Origin: Flavobacterium algicola
Lineage (GTDB): Bacteria; Bacteroidota; Bacteroidia; Flavobacteriales; Flavobacteriaceae
Direction: 5' to 3'
NCBI RefSeq assembly: GCF_022399565.1
Contig: NZ_JAJTUT010000001.1
Location: 1,539,336 to 1,603,335 of the forward strand
DNA length: 64,000 nucleotides
This document shows, in pieces, positions 1 to 8,383 of this stretch. A program made the translations under genes and the position numbers. The number at the start of each line of letters is the position of its first letter. Position 1 is the first letter of the stretch. The notes beneath the pieces were generated by a model that was not told the DNA's origin, did not search any database, and saw only the letters and a program-made list of their open reading frames with translations.

Positions 1-240
1 CATATCTTCAACTGCTAAAAGTTCATCAAAGGATGCTCCTGCACAAAAAGCTTTTTCGCCACTACTTTGCAGTAAAATCACAGAGACATCATCATTACGG
101 CTCAAAGAATCTAATTCAGCTGTTAAGGCATCTAGCAGAGTCCTAGGAAACGAATTGCTTGCAGGATGACCAAAAGTCACAGTTGCTATTTTATTTGTAA
201 CGGTGCTAGTTAATGTGCCTTCTGAAATTATATGTGCCAT
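1..240 (-). CDS. Enoyl-CoA hydratase/isomerase family protein, N-terminal 80 residues (cut by window edge)
   Basis: Reading leftward from an ATG at 240, the open frame runs off the window. The visible 80 residues have the crotonase layout: a short first strand with FGHP near residue 23, the helix RTLLDALTAELD, then VILLQSSGEKAFCAGASF (residues 54-71). The CAGAS-F stretch matches the loop that forms the oxyanion hole and binds the CoA thioester. The catalytic acids lie in the missing part, so hydratase, isomerase and dehydratase activities cannot be told apart. It points away from the tRNA-Ala gene, and the spacer carries promoter elements for the tRNA. Confidence 0.85.
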   Translation of the reverse strand, partial: MAHIISEGTLTSTVTNKIATVTFGHPASNSFPRTLLDALTAELDSLSRNDDVSVILLQSSGEKAFCAGASFDELLAVEDM

Positions 241-324
241 ACTATTATTGTGTTTGTCGTAAAGTTAAAAATATTAACTGGAAAATAGGCAATAGTATAA
301 TTTTCTAATATAGAATTGTGGCTG

Positions 325-354
325 TTTGAGTAATCAATTATTATGTTATATTTG
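325..354 (+). promoter_or_regulatory. Bacteroidota-type promoter of tRNA-Ala
   Basis: TTTG at 325-328 and TATATTTG at 347-354 are separated by 18 bases, close to the Bacteroidota consensus (TTTG, about 19 bases, TAnnTTTG). The predicted start lies just before the tRNA at 365. Confidence 0.65.
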
Positions 355-364
355 TCACTGTCTT

Positions 365-441
365 GGGGGATTAGCTCATTTGGCTAGAGTGCTTGCCTGG
401 CAGGCAAGAGGTGACCGGTTCGAATCCGGTATTCTCCACCA
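365..441 (+). tRNA. tRNA-Ala (anticodon GGC)
   Basis: The cloverleaf can be drawn from the sequence. Acceptor arms GGGGGAT (365-371) and ATTCTCC (431-437) pair with G-U allowance. The anticodon stem CTTGC/GCAAG encloses the loop CTGGCAG, giving anticodon GGC for alanine GCC codons. The T arm is ACCGG-TTCGAAT-CCGGT. The discriminator A at 438 is followed by CCA (439-441), so the 3' end appears to be encoded. It borders a leftward-transcribed accessory island that ends in a recombinase remnant, so it may once have been an integration target, though no repeat of its 3' end was found at the other island edge. Confidence 0.96.
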
Positions 442-449
442 GTAAAACC

Positions 450-477
450 AAGCCTTACAGAGATGTAAGGCTTTTTT
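450..477 (+). terminator. Rho-independent terminator after tRNA-Ala
   Basis: A 9-bp perfect stem (AGCCTTACA at 451-459 with TGTAAGGCT at 464-472), a 4-base loop and a T run to 477 follow the tRNA directly. Confidence 0.85.
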
Positions 478-620
478 ATTTTTATCTAAGTGTACTTTTA
501 GAGTGTGCTTTTTGAAAAATCATTTGAAGTAACTCTATTTAGTCAAAGAAGGACTTAAGCCATCAATGTGCCAAATACTTATTAGTAGTTGGCATTCCTG
601 TTGACCATGTTTATATTAAT

Positions 621-2606
621 TTAATCTTCAATCTTTGTCTTGTCAAAATACTTTTCTAATACTTCCAATATTTTTTCTTGATGCTTTTTAGCTAAGCCAT
701 CATTCCATGTATCATTACCATAAATTAAATCTGACTTTAATGAGTCATAAGAACCTTTATTTTTCTTGTCAATAAACCTTGCTCGTTTAACTTTATATGG
801 CTGGTCTCCATATTCTGAATTTATACTTCTGGTTACAAGTACCAAATTGCCAATTTTATCGAGTTGTTCAACACAAACTTTATCCCTTTTGTCTCTTGGA
901 TTTTGTGGTCCAATATGCTCAATTGAGTTCTTGGCAGTAACTTTGTAACTATTCCATTGAGTCTTTCTTAATTCCTCTTTTTCGTGCCATAGAATAAAAT
1001 CAATTTTGTAAAACCAATAATGAGGAAAGCCTGTCCCTAATTCTTTAACTAAAATTGAATAATCAATAGGGTGTTTTGGATAATCAGTCATACACTCCCA
1101 AGTTCTTTCGGTTAGCAATTCTTCATCACGATTTGTACAAAACAATATATTGTCAAGTTTTTTCAACCAATCGTAAGCATCTTCAAAACTAGGATGTTCT
1201 AAAAGCCAATTTAAATAAGGTGTCAACCAATATTGAGTAGTGTTTTGTTGTGAATGATATAGTAGTCCTTGTAAGTGTGTAAGTCCACTAAATTGTTCTG
1301 TAATTTCTCTTCTTAAATAATATGTCCGACCTCCCTTTTTTTGATTTTGTTTTCTGACCTTTTTAATCATCAACTCTTCATTATTCTGCCCAATCTCTAC
1401 CCATTTAATTATGTACTTGTCAAAAATTTCTCTGATGTTAAAAAGCAATTCAACGAATTCTTTACAATCATTTTCAAAGTCTCCCCATTCATCTTGGCTT
1501 GTTGGTAGTTTTTTAGGTAAAAAATATTCATCAAATATTTTTAGCAACTCTTTTTCATTAATTCTTTGAATATCCTTTAATCCTCTTTTGTATCTAAAAA
1601 TTCGTAAAGTATGTAGCAAAAGTTGAGGAAATGTCAAAATACTTCTCACTTTTTGAAGTTCATCATCAGTTGTATTAGGATGTAATTCAGCTAAAATTTT
1701 TACTTCGCCTTCTGCGATATCTTCAACTTTTCGCTTAGCTAATATTTTTTCTAAACTTAATAAATCACTTTGTAGATTGTTGCTTTTGTCGAATAGCGAC
1801 CTTATTTTTTTTGTATCAAAAACGTTTGACCATTGATTGTAGGAATCAGCAATACTTCTTGCAGAACCTATTTCATAGCTTAAAGCACGCTCCAAATAAT
1901 TCCTAGTATCATTGCAAGTATTCCAAATTCCTGAATATTTCCATCTAGTTGGACGACTTTGTATGCCTGCTAAAATTCTTGCTTTTAAGATTTCATCCTG
2001 GGATAGTTGTTCCCCTCTATTGTTTAATGTTTCAAAAAGCTTATTTAAGTCTGTTTTCTGTGGTACAATGGTAACAACAAACTTCAATTTTTCAGCAATA
2101 AAGTCAGCGAAATATTTTTTTTCTCTTTCACTCTTAATTTTGGATTGTATCAGCTCTTTCAATCTTCTTCTTGCTAAGTCAATCCTAACTAGGTCCTCAA
2201 ACTCTCGGTTTAGTTCTGTAGAAAACTCTAGATTACTTGATAATTCTTTAAAGTACTTTTCAACTTTAGGTCTAATTGCAAATTCTATCCTTTGTTCTTT
2301 CCCTTTGTTTCTAAAATCAAGGAGTAAATCGCCTAGTTCATATGCCATTAGCCAAAGAGTAGTAAATCTCTGTTGACCATCAACTAAATCAAATAATTCA
2401 CTATCCCATTTATTTTTAACCAAGATTACTCCACCAATATAATACATATCCTTACCAACGATACAAGCTGTATGTAGGTCATTAAATAAAGTTTCAACTT
2501 GTTCATCTTCCCAAACATATAAACGTTGGTATCGTGGAATATTGAACCGAAGTCCTTCAAATACAACTTTATTTATTGTATATAATGACGATGTTATTTT
2601 ATCCAT
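621..2606 (-). CDS. DUF262 and DUF1524 (GmrSD-like) nuclease/NTPase, putative defence protein
   Basis: This 661-residue protein has the DUF262 N-terminal signature: IPRYQRLYVW (23-32), DGQQRFTT (76-83) and, later, FETLNNRGEQLS. The C-terminal part contains a DUF1524-type HNH nuclease region: IEHIGPQ with His564, IGNLVLV with Asn587 and a following SIN and YKVKR. This architecture is known from the type IV restriction enzyme GmrSD and from SspE, where DUF262 binds and hydrolyses nucleotide and DUF1524 cuts DNA. The start overlaps the end of the upstream DUF262 gene by 13 bases, so the two are probably translated together. Target specificity (modified phage DNA or otherwise) is inferred, not visible. 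Confidence 0.85.
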   Translation of the reverse strand: MDKITSSLYTINKVVFEGLRFNIPRYQRLYVWEDEQVETLFNDLHTACIVGKDMYYIGGVILVKNKWDSELFDLVDGQQRFTTLWLMAYELGDLLLDFRNKGKEQRIEFAIRPKVEKYFKELSSNLEFSTELNREFEDLVRIDLARRRLKELIQSKIKSEREKKYFADFIAEKLKFVVTIVPQKTDLNKLFETLNNRGEQLSQDEILKARILAGIQSRPTRWKYSGIWNTCNDTRNYLERALSYEIGSARSIADSYNQWSNVFDTKKIRSLFDKSNNLQSDLLSLEKILAKRKVEDIAEGEVKILAELHPNTTDDELQKVRSILTFPQLLLHTLRIFRYKRGLKDIQRINEKELLKIFDEYFLPKKLPTSQDEWGDFENDCKEFVELLFNIREIFDKYIIKWVEIGQNNEELMIKKVRKQNQKKGGRTYYLRREITEQFSGLTHLQGLLYHSQQNTTQYWLTPYLNWLLEHPSFEDAYDWLKKLDNILFCTNRDEELLTERTWECMTDYPKHPIDYSILVKELGTGFPHYWFYKIDFILWHEKEELRKTQWNSYKVTAKNSIEHIGPQNPRDKRDKVCVEQLDKIGNLVLVTRSINSEYGDQPYKVKRARFIDKKNKGSYDSLKSDLIYGNDTWNDGLAKKHQEKILEVLEKYFDKTKIED

Positions 2607-4015
2607 TGAATGCGCTTTGTTAATTTATATTCCTTTAAACCATAGTAGGAAATAACTCTGTTCTTGTAGTTGTCTCTTACACCATTGTCTGCCTTTAAAT
2701 TTTCATTCTTATAAATTGTTTTTACTTGATTTTGCCTAGAAATAAAATCAAATACCTCCTCAGGTAGATAGGAATGTGCAATAACATCTAATAAGTTGTT
2801 GTCTGATTGGAGAAGACTATTTTTAATAGCTTCTTGCCGAACATAGTATTTTTCAATACGGATACTTCCAATGAAGTAGTCGAAGTATTGAACAGCTTTA
2901 TCTATTTCTAAACTTCCAAATGTATCATAGTACATCACTAAACACAACTGTATATAGTGTCTTAGGTATTCTGACATATTTGAATTATAAATTTCACTAT
3001 AAAACACTCTAACCTTTTGGATACCGCTATCTTCTATATGGGTTTTGTAGAAAAGCAGTTGGTGAATCGCATAGTATTTTTGTGTGAATTGGAAGAAATT
3101 TAAACCTTTGTAAAGTGGTTGCCTAATTGTGAATGGCAGATTACATACATCTTCAAAATGAGTTTCGGTATAAGCAATGAGATTAACAGTATCTTCTTCA
3201 CTTATAACAACTTCTGTGAATTTTACATTGTCTTTTGCTTTAAATAATCTATATGAATTATTTGTAGATTTTATTGTCTTCTTTTGAAAACTGGAAAGTA
3301 TTTGGTCTTTGTTTTCGGGAATTATATTTGATTGTCCTTTCCATTGTCTAGAGCGATAAAGAATTTTATAAAAGAGGTGTAATAATCCTTTTTCTATGTT
3401 CTTTTCGTTTTGAGCTTTTATTGCTGCATGTTCCCATTGTTCTGCTAATTTTGATTGTAATGTTTCTGATTCAATTTCTCGAAGATGATATGCTTTTAGA
3501 TAGTCATCCGCAGCTAATGACACCCCTCTATTGTTTTGAGAATCAAAAAAGGCAAATGATTGGTCTTCTTCATTGCTTAATATGAGTGTAAATACAAGTT
3601 TTTTGAAAAAGTTATTTTTTTGTAATAATTGAAGTAACTCAATCTGTTCTGTCAAGAATTGATAATTTTCTTTTATATGGTAAAACGAAATGTGGTTGTT
3701 ATAGTGAAAGTTTTGCCCCTGTTGAATACTGTCAGTCAGGACATATGAAATCAAGTTGAGTGTTGTTAATCGTTGCTGTCCGTCAATGATTTCATAACAG
3801 TCTTCTTGTTTATTATTGTACAACAAAATTCCTCCAATGTAATAATCTAAGTCTGGCTCAGGTTTGTCTATGAAAAACTCTCTAAGGTCTTCAAGTAATT
3901 CTTTTACTTTTTCTTTGTTCCATCTGTAAGGTCTTTGATAATCTGGTATTTGAATGTTTTGATACTTTTGGATAAAGTCTTTATAATTTATGTTGAGTAC
4001 TTTTACTTCTGCCAT
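2594..4015 (-). CDS. DUF262 domain protein without HNH tail, partner of the downstream DUF262/DUF1524 protein
   Basis: A 473-residue protein with the same N-terminal motifs at the same positions as its neighbour: IPDYQRPYRW (23-32), DGQQRLTT (78-85), then FDSQNNRGVSLAADDYLKA. The rest is helical and I see no DUF1524 HNH motif, so it looks like a regulatory or nucleotide-binding paralogue rather than a complete GmrSD enzyme. It ends 13 bases inside the start of the 661-residue gene. The pair plausibly works as a two-subunit restriction-like defence system; that role comes from family and context. Confidence 0.8.
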   Translation of the reverse strand: MAEVKVLNINYKDFIQKYQNIQIPDYQRPYRWNKEKVKELLEDLREFFIDKPEPDLDYYIGGILLYNNKQEDCYEIIDGQQRLTTLNLISYVLTDSIQQGQNFHYNNHISFYHIKENYQFLTEQIELLQLLQKNNFFKKLVFTLILSNEEDQSFAFFDSQNNRGVSLAADDYLKAYHLREIESETLQSKLAEQWEHAAIKAQNEKNIEKGLLHLFYKILYRSRQWKGQSNIIPENKDQILSSFQKKTIKSTNNSYRLFKAKDNVKFTEVVISEEDTVNLIAYTETHFEDVCNLPFTIRQPLYKGLNFFQFTQKYYAIHQLLFYKTHIEDSGIQKVRVFYSEIYNSNMSEYLRHYIQLCLVMYYDTFGSLEIDKAVQYFDYFIGSIRIEKYYVRQEAIKNSLLQSDNNLLDVIAHSYLPEEVFDFISRQNQVKTIYKNENLKADNGVRDNYKNRVISYYGLKEYKLTKRIQWIK

Positions 4016-4069
4016 TCTTAGTTTTTAAAATTCAGTTTAGGAGTCTTCTTCTCTTTATTGATGTATTAT

Positions 4070-4082
4070 GGGTTATAACCCG
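4070..4082. repeat. Perfect palindrome between two island genes
   Basis: GGGTTATAACCC (4070-4081) is a 12-base perfect palindrome 3-15 bases beyond the stop of the PD-(D/E)XK-like gene, followed by a T-rich stretch. It may act as a short hairpin or a protein site. Confidence 0.45.
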
Positions 4083-4085
4083 TTT

Positions 4086-4565
4086 TTATTCTAATAAATA
4101 ATCCTTTATAAGTTGCCAGTTGTCTATATAACTTTCAAGATTTTTAACTTTCTTAATCTGAACTTTGTTCCAGCCAGTTTCGTTTCTTACTTGTTTTAAC
4201 ACATCAACTGGAAAAACATAAAATGTCGGAGATTTTATTCCGTTATCTTTCAAATTCTTTTTCTTACTAAATCTATAACCACGATTCAAAGCAACATGAA
4301 CTATAAAATCTGTATCCAAACTTTTTAAAGGAAAACTTGAGTCGTAATCGGTTGCCCATCTACTTTTAACTTGGATTCGAGCAACTCTTTTCGATTCAGG
4401 ATTGACAGCTGTTAAATCATAACCAGGAAAATTTATATATGCTTTATATGCAGAAACACCTTCAATAAGTAAAAGCCCTAAAACCAAAAATTCTGCGCCT
4501 TCGGATTCAAGTTTTGTGTCTTGTTTTTTGGCTTTTAGAACGATGTTTTGTTCTTCTATAATCAT
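4086..4565 (-). CDS. Small PD-(D/E)XK nuclease-like protein
   Basis: This 159-residue protein has the pattern expected of a restriction-endonuclease-like fold: a glutamate-containing first helix (KLESEGAEFLVLG, 19-30), then PGYDLTAV with Asp50, and the strand ARIQVKSRW with Gln65 and Lys67, giving D-x14-QxK. It resembles small PDDEXK or DUF4365-type proteins of defence loci. Glutamine in place of the usual acid is tolerated in some families. A fully active nuclease is therefore likely but not certain. It lies upstream of the DUF262 pair on the same strand, 70 bases away, and could share a transcript with it. Confidence 0.6.
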   Translation of the reverse strand: MIIEEQNIVLKAKKQDTKLESEGAEFLVLGLLLIEGVSAYKAYINFPGYDLTAVNPESKRVARIQVKSRWATDYDSSFPLKSLDTDFIVHVALNRGYRFSKKKNLKDNGIKSPTFYVFPVDVLKQVRNETGWNKVQIKKVKNLESYIDNWQLIKDYLLE

Positions 4566-4652
4566 ATTTTCTGCAATTGGTTATAAAATTTTGATATGGT
4601 GTGTGGTTCACAACCTTTCAATTTTTAGTTTTGTTGAAATTTGATGCGAAAC

Positions 4653-4672
4653 CGTAATTCCACTAAATTACG
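4653..4672. repeat. Intergenic hairpin upstream of the PD-(D/E)XK-like gene
   Basis: CGTAATT (4653-4659) and AATTACG (4666-4672) form a perfect 7-bp stem with a 6-base loop. There is no T run, so it does not look like a terminator. The surrounding 140-base spacer is otherwise featureless. Confidence 0.4.
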
Positions 4673-4706
4673 CACTTGCTCAAAACGGCTTTTAGCAGGA
4701 GCTTAG

Positions 4707-5282
4707 TTAGAAGCCTTTTTCTTTATTAAAATCAACCTTTAAATTTTCTGTGAGTTTTCTAAAATCTAATTTGCTTTCATATTTTCCTAGATTAAATCCG
4801 TAAGATATTTTTTCTCCCATTATAGAATCACCAATCAAATTTGCAAATTTAATTAGAGGAAAAAGTTCTTTGTCGAAATTCAAAAATTCGTCCAAATTTA
4901 AGTCTTCACTATAATTTAGATGGGCAATTCGGTAGTTTCTATGATTGTTTTTCAAATTACCTAAATCTCGTCTATATTCTTTTAGCTTATTGTTGAAACT
5001 GTCTCTTTGCTTTTGGTCTTTAATGGTTTTGTTTAATTCTTTAATTACACTTCTAAATGAAAAATTTGAACTGTCATCATCTAGATTGGTCAAATGTAGA
5101 ATTAAGCCATTCTCCATATAACGTAGAGCAACAAATTCCTCGAATATATGATGGCGTGTAGTATTCTTAAAAAGGAAACTAAAACGATTTATCTTTCTAA
5201 TAAATGAATGAGCCAAAATATTGATGTCAATAATTTCAACTCTTAGTGCGGAAAATTTCTCTTTTTGTTCTTTTGTAAGCAT
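4707..5282 (-). CDS. HEPN-like helical protein (AbiU2-like guess)
   Basis: 191 residues, almost entirely helical and charged. The segment NHRNYRIAHLNY contains Arg115 and His121, fitting the Rx4-6H motif of HEPN RNases; AbiU2-type proteins carry a similar R...H pair. Tyr/Arg-rich helices and a short N-terminal helix fit the fold. No nucleotidyltransferase (MNT) partner is next to it. If HEPN is right it would cleave RNA, perhaps during phage infection; the fold call rests on one motif and helicity, so function is tentative. Confidence 0.5.
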   Translation of the reverse strand: MLTKEQKEKFSALRVEIIDINILAHSFIRKINRFSFLFKNTTRHHIFEEFVALRYMENGLILHLTNLDDDSSNFSFRSVIKELNKTIKDQKQRDSFNNKLKEYRRDLGNLKNNHRNYRIAHLNYSEDLNLDEFLNFDKELFPLIKFANLIGDSIMGEKISYGFNLGKYESKLDFRKLTENLKVDFNKEKGF

Positions 5283-5394
5283 TATTATCTTTAGATTACT
5301 ATTAACAAGTTTATTGTTTATATGTGTAGTTGTGTACTATACTTTTTTCAAATCCCAATATACATTTTAATCTTTATAAATAATCAAATGAACA

Positions 5395-5425
5395 TTTTAT
5401 TTGTTGGATACTTTTTGAGCTTAAG
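5395..5425. repeat. 31-bp direct repeat, copy 1
   Basis: This copy matches 8384-8414 at 28 of 31 positions: TTTTATTTGTTG, a 5-base variable core, then TTTTTGAGCTTAAG. It lies 113 bases upstream of the 191-residue HEPN-like start. It could be a shared promoter or operator, or a recombination remnant. Confidence 0.75.
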
Positions 5426-5579
5426 GAAAGTTTACATGTCTTAGATTTTTCTTCTTAAATCCTATCCATCTTAAGCAAAATAGTCATTAAAAACTTTCGA
5501 TTTATAACTACACACCAGCATATTACATTTGTCTTCTTTATCAATGTCAACTTCGATTAAATTACAGTGAGAATCGATG

Positions 5580-6239
5580 TTATTGTTTTAAGTTCCTAAA
5601 TAATTCAGTTAAAATATTTACATCTGGAGAATCTTCAACTAATCTATATTTTGTGGATTCGTCTAATTCATCCCAAATCGGACTAGTTGGTATTGCTTTG
5701 AAAGCCATTAATTCTTCAGGAGTTCTTGTTATAAATGTATAATCTAGTTTTTCAATAAAACCGTCGAGTTCTATTTCCAATTCTACGTTTAAATGTGGTT
5801 TAATTACTTTTATGATTATTCCGCTTATTATATCGGAAAGTCTCTCATAAATAATTAGACAAGTTTCATTTTCAGTAAAAGGGTATGTTTTTAATTCATT
5901 CTCTAATTTCAAATCGTATTTAGAAAGATTTGCATGTGCCAGAATATTTCTAATCTTTCTCACTCCCAATTCGGAATCATTTAAAAAATTTTGTTCTGTT
6001 TCGTTTATTAGGTTTTCAATTTTCAATTTTTTAATTAGATTGAAAAATGTACTTTCAAAATCATTTAATGATGATTTTATTATATTCTCTAATAATGCCA
6101 AAAGATAGAATAAAGAAATATGACCTTTTTCTTGATTGTACAGGCTTTCACATTCGGTAAATTGCCCAAAATAATATTTAGAATAATACGCTAATAAATG
6201 AAATAACTCACTTTTTAATTGCTCTTTTTTTAATGTCAT
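5580..6239 (-). CDS. Second HEPN-like helical protein
   Basis: 219 residues, mainly helical, with LGVRKIRNILAHANL around residue 91-105. Arg97 and His102 give an Rx4H motif like the catalytic pair of HEPN RNases, and the preceding helical SLFYLLALLENIIKSSLNDFE is typical of the hydrophobic HEPN core. I cannot assign a named family. It stands 112 bases downstream of the 638-residue nuclease gene on the same strand, so the two may form a unit. RNA cleavage is inferred from the motif only. Confidence 0.5.
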   Translation of the reverse strand: MTLKKEQLKSELFHLLAYYSKYYFGQFTECESLYNQEKGHISLFYLLALLENIIKSSLNDFESTFFNLIKKLKIENLINETEQNFLNDSELGVRKIRNILAHANLSKYDLKLENELKTYPFTENETCLIIYERLSDIISGIIIKVIKPHLNVELEIELDGFIEKLDYTFITRTPEELMAFKAIPTSPIWDELDESTKYRLVEDSPDVNILTELFRNLKQ

Positions 6240-6346
6240 TTGTCTTTATTTATCTCATTACTAGCTAATGTCACAGAACGTCCAGCCTACTATATTAGGT
6301 TTAGGAATAAATTAAACTCTATTTTCGAATTTGCCAAATCCGTTGT

Positions 6347-6361
6347 GTTAGCTACCATTTT
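6347..6361 (+). repeat. 15-bp inverted repeat, left arm, at the 3' end of the large nuclease gene
   Basis: GTTAGCTACCATTTT is the exact reverse complement of 8287-8301. The stop codon of the nuclease gene lies inside this arm, so the two arms bracket that single gene. Confidence 0.75.
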
Positions 6362-8268
6362 TTCTTCGGTTTTTCGCTTCCTTTTTCAAAATATTCATCT
6401 ATCTCTTTTGAACACTTGTTCAATGAATATTCATCTACTCTTTTTAAAAGCTTTTCATCAACAAGTTTTTCATTTTCAAGAAAGTAACCTAATAGGTCAA
6501 TTTCGTCATTCACTCGTATTTTTGGACTTGTAAACAGTGGAATTCTTTGTTCCAAATAGTTAATAAAATCTTCTTCATTTTCTAATATATCCGAAAATAT
6601 CATTAAGTCGAATAAGCTACAATTCCAAGCGAATTCTACGTCAGGTTTTACAATTCCTAGTTCTTTTAATTCGTGTAGTTTTGATATAAGTCCAGATAGG
6701 TGCTCTAATGTTACCGTAATTCTAAATGTCTTTTTGGTATTATCTACATTTATTGATTTTCCTTGTTTATCGTAAAAAGAATTATTATCATTTTCTATAA
6801 TATATTTGTATGCACGGTGGCTTTGGTATGCTCCATAACCCACTGTTTCTGAAAGCTGACCTGTTAAACTTTTTAAAGCACCTCTTTTAGAAGGCGCCGA
6901 TAATCCTCCAGCTTTTATTTCAATAATATAATTGGCTTTTTCTGAAATAATAAGCAAGTCTAATTCTGTTTCAACTAGATTATTATTTTCATCTAGTATT
7001 CCTGGTTTATATTTAAGATTGAGATATGAAGTTGAATTTATTATAAAATTATCTAGTAAATCGGCTGTTTTGTTTTCTAGATAATTGTCTCTAGAAAGTG
7101 AGTATCTATTACCAAGATATTTTTCTTTATAATATTTTTCATCTACATTTTTTATAAGGAATTCTGCAATATCAAATAGATTTCGAGTTAGAATATTAAA
7201 AGCAAAAAGATAGAATTCGCTTTTGTATTTAATTATAGGTTTCTGGCTTATTAATGAGTCATTTAAGGGTAAACCTTGAAATTTTGGGTTTAGGAATTCT
7301 ACGTTTTCTCCGAAATCTTGGGTAATTGCTTCAACTACTTTTTTATGTTGACTTTTTCTAAATCTTATTTTATGTAAATCTTGAAATTGTTTTGGGTCAT
7401 TGATTAAAAAGCCATCAGGTTTTCCTTCTCGAGAAACAAAATCACGATTTTCACTTTGAAAGTCAATCATTGGCTGTGGGTCATCCGCTCGAAATACTGT
7501 TATTCCTTTTGCTTCATACCATTCCTTAAATCTTTTCAAAGAATTTGGATGTGGTCTTCCATTAGGCAATCTTAACCTACAATAATAAGAATCTTCTAAC
7601 TGGATAAACGTTTCTAGAATATCATTTGAATTAAAACCATAATTATCAATAAAAAATTGGTCGTGTCCAGAGAACATTTCTTTGAATACTTCATAAATAT
7701 GCTTCGTATATCCATCACCTCGCATATGTAAAGCTTCTAAAACAGTTAAAAATCTTAAATGACTTTCCTGCTCGGTATAATTTCCAATTAGCCCTTCTGT
7801 AGAGATATAGGCGTTATATGCCCTTCTGATATTTGTTAGTAAATCCTTAAGTTCCTCAAAAATATCAGCAGTTGGTTGTTCAATAGGATTATTACCAATA
7901 GCGGTTGCGAAACTAGTTGCATACTCTAAATTTACTTCAGCCATCCCATCATCTTCTGGGTTATCATGATTTAGAAATTGATTATAAGAAAGAAATCCTA
8001 AAAGTTGAAAATTATCGAAGGTTTTAAAAATTTCGACTACCCTTTCTATAGATTTTTCAATGAACTCTAGATTATTAGGTCTATTAGCTATTATTTGTTG
8101 AATGTATTCTTCGTGTTGTCTTTTACTACGCTTGTTTTTGATAATAATATTTTTACCATCTAGTTTTAGCTCCATTCCGTTAACAAGTTCTCTTTTTATG
8201 TTTGAAGTTTTTCCAAAGATTTTTTTTGATTTTTTGTTTTTTTTCTTTCTTCCTCTACTTTTTGGCAT
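6352..8268 (-). CDS. Large PD-(D/E)XK-type nuclease-like protein of unknown system
   Basis: 638 residues starting with a very basic tail (residues 1-20, mostly Lys and Arg). A helical N-terminal half is followed by a C-terminal region with the restriction-fold pattern: Glu398 (YLENKTADLL), ETELDLLIIS with Asp437 and YIIEIKAGG with Glu450 and Lys452, i.e. E...D-x12-ExK. All catalytic positions are intact. A conserved-looking block (KRGALKSLTGQLSETVGYG) follows directly. I do not recognise a named family. Neighbouring HEPN and DUF262 genes suggest defence. Inverted repeats bracket the gene, and a 31-bp element lies 116 bases upstream. Confidence 0.6.
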   Translation of the reverse strand: MPKSRGRKKKNKKSKKIFGKTSNIKRELVNGMELKLDGKNIIIKNKRSKRQHEEYIQQIIANRPNNLEFIEKSIERVVEIFKTFDNFQLLGFLSYNQFLNHDNPEDDGMAEVNLEYATSFATAIGNNPIEQPTADIFEELKDLLTNIRRAYNAYISTEGLIGNYTEQESHLRFLTVLEALHMRGDGYTKHIYEVFKEMFSGHDQFFIDNYGFNSNDILETFIQLEDSYYCRLRLPNGRPHPNSLKRFKEWYEAKGITVFRADDPQPMIDFQSENRDFVSREGKPDGFLINDPKQFQDLHKIRFRKSQHKKVVEAITQDFGENVEFLNPKFQGLPLNDSLISQKPIIKYKSEFYLFAFNILTRNLFDIAEFLIKNVDEKYYKEKYLGNRYSLSRDNYLENKTADLLDNFIINSTSYLNLKYKPGILDENNNLVETELDLLIISEKANYIIEIKAGGLSAPSKRGALKSLTGQLSETVGYGAYQSHRAYKYIIENDNNSFYDKQGKSINVDNTKKTFRITVTLEHLSGLISKLHELKELGIVKPDVEFAWNCSLFDLMIFSDILENEEDFINYLEQRIPLFTSPKIRVNDEIDLLGYFLENEKLVDEKLLKRVDEYSLNKCSKEIDEYFEKGSEKPKKKW

Positions 8269-8282
8269 AAGTTGTTTTTTTG

Positions 8283-8315
8283 TGGTAAAATGGTAGCTAA
8301 CTGGTATATATGGTA
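8283..8315. promoter_or_regulatory. Four iterated TGGTA motifs upstream of the large nuclease gene
   Basis: TGGTA occurs at 8283, 8291, 8302 and 8311, spaced 8, 11 and 9 bases, 15-47 bases upstream of the nuclease start. Such spacing on roughly one helical turn could be an operator. The region also includes the right arm of the inverted repeat. Confidence 0.35.
8287..8301 (+). repeat. 15-bp inverted repeat, right arm, upstream of the large nuclease gene
   Basis: AAAATGGTAGCTAAC pairs perfectly with 6347-6361 on the other side of the gene. The arm begins 19 bases upstream of the ATG. Confidence 0.75.
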
Positions 8316-8383
8316 AACGTCACACTTAGCCTATGTTAACAACCAAATATATAAATAATTATGTACAAATAATTGAGGATTTT

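Noticed and set aside
1912-2376. 154-residue open frame on the plus strand
   Set aside because: It lies inside the minus-strand DUF262/DUF1524 gene, whose motifs are clear; the frame has no recognised domain.
4566-4706. Integron attC-like site in the island spacers
   Set aside because: Short hairpins such as 4653-4672 exist, but no paired GTTRRRY/RYYYAAC core sites or integron integrase were found.
4707-6239. HEPN-MNT toxin-antitoxin pair
   Set aside because: Neither neighbour has a nucleotidyltransferase GSx10DxD motif, so no MNT partner is visible.
8102-8296. 64-residue, strongly hydrophobic plus-strand frame
   Set aside because: It is antisense to the Lys-rich N terminus of the 638-residue nuclease; poly-Lys codons read backwards give Phe/Leu.
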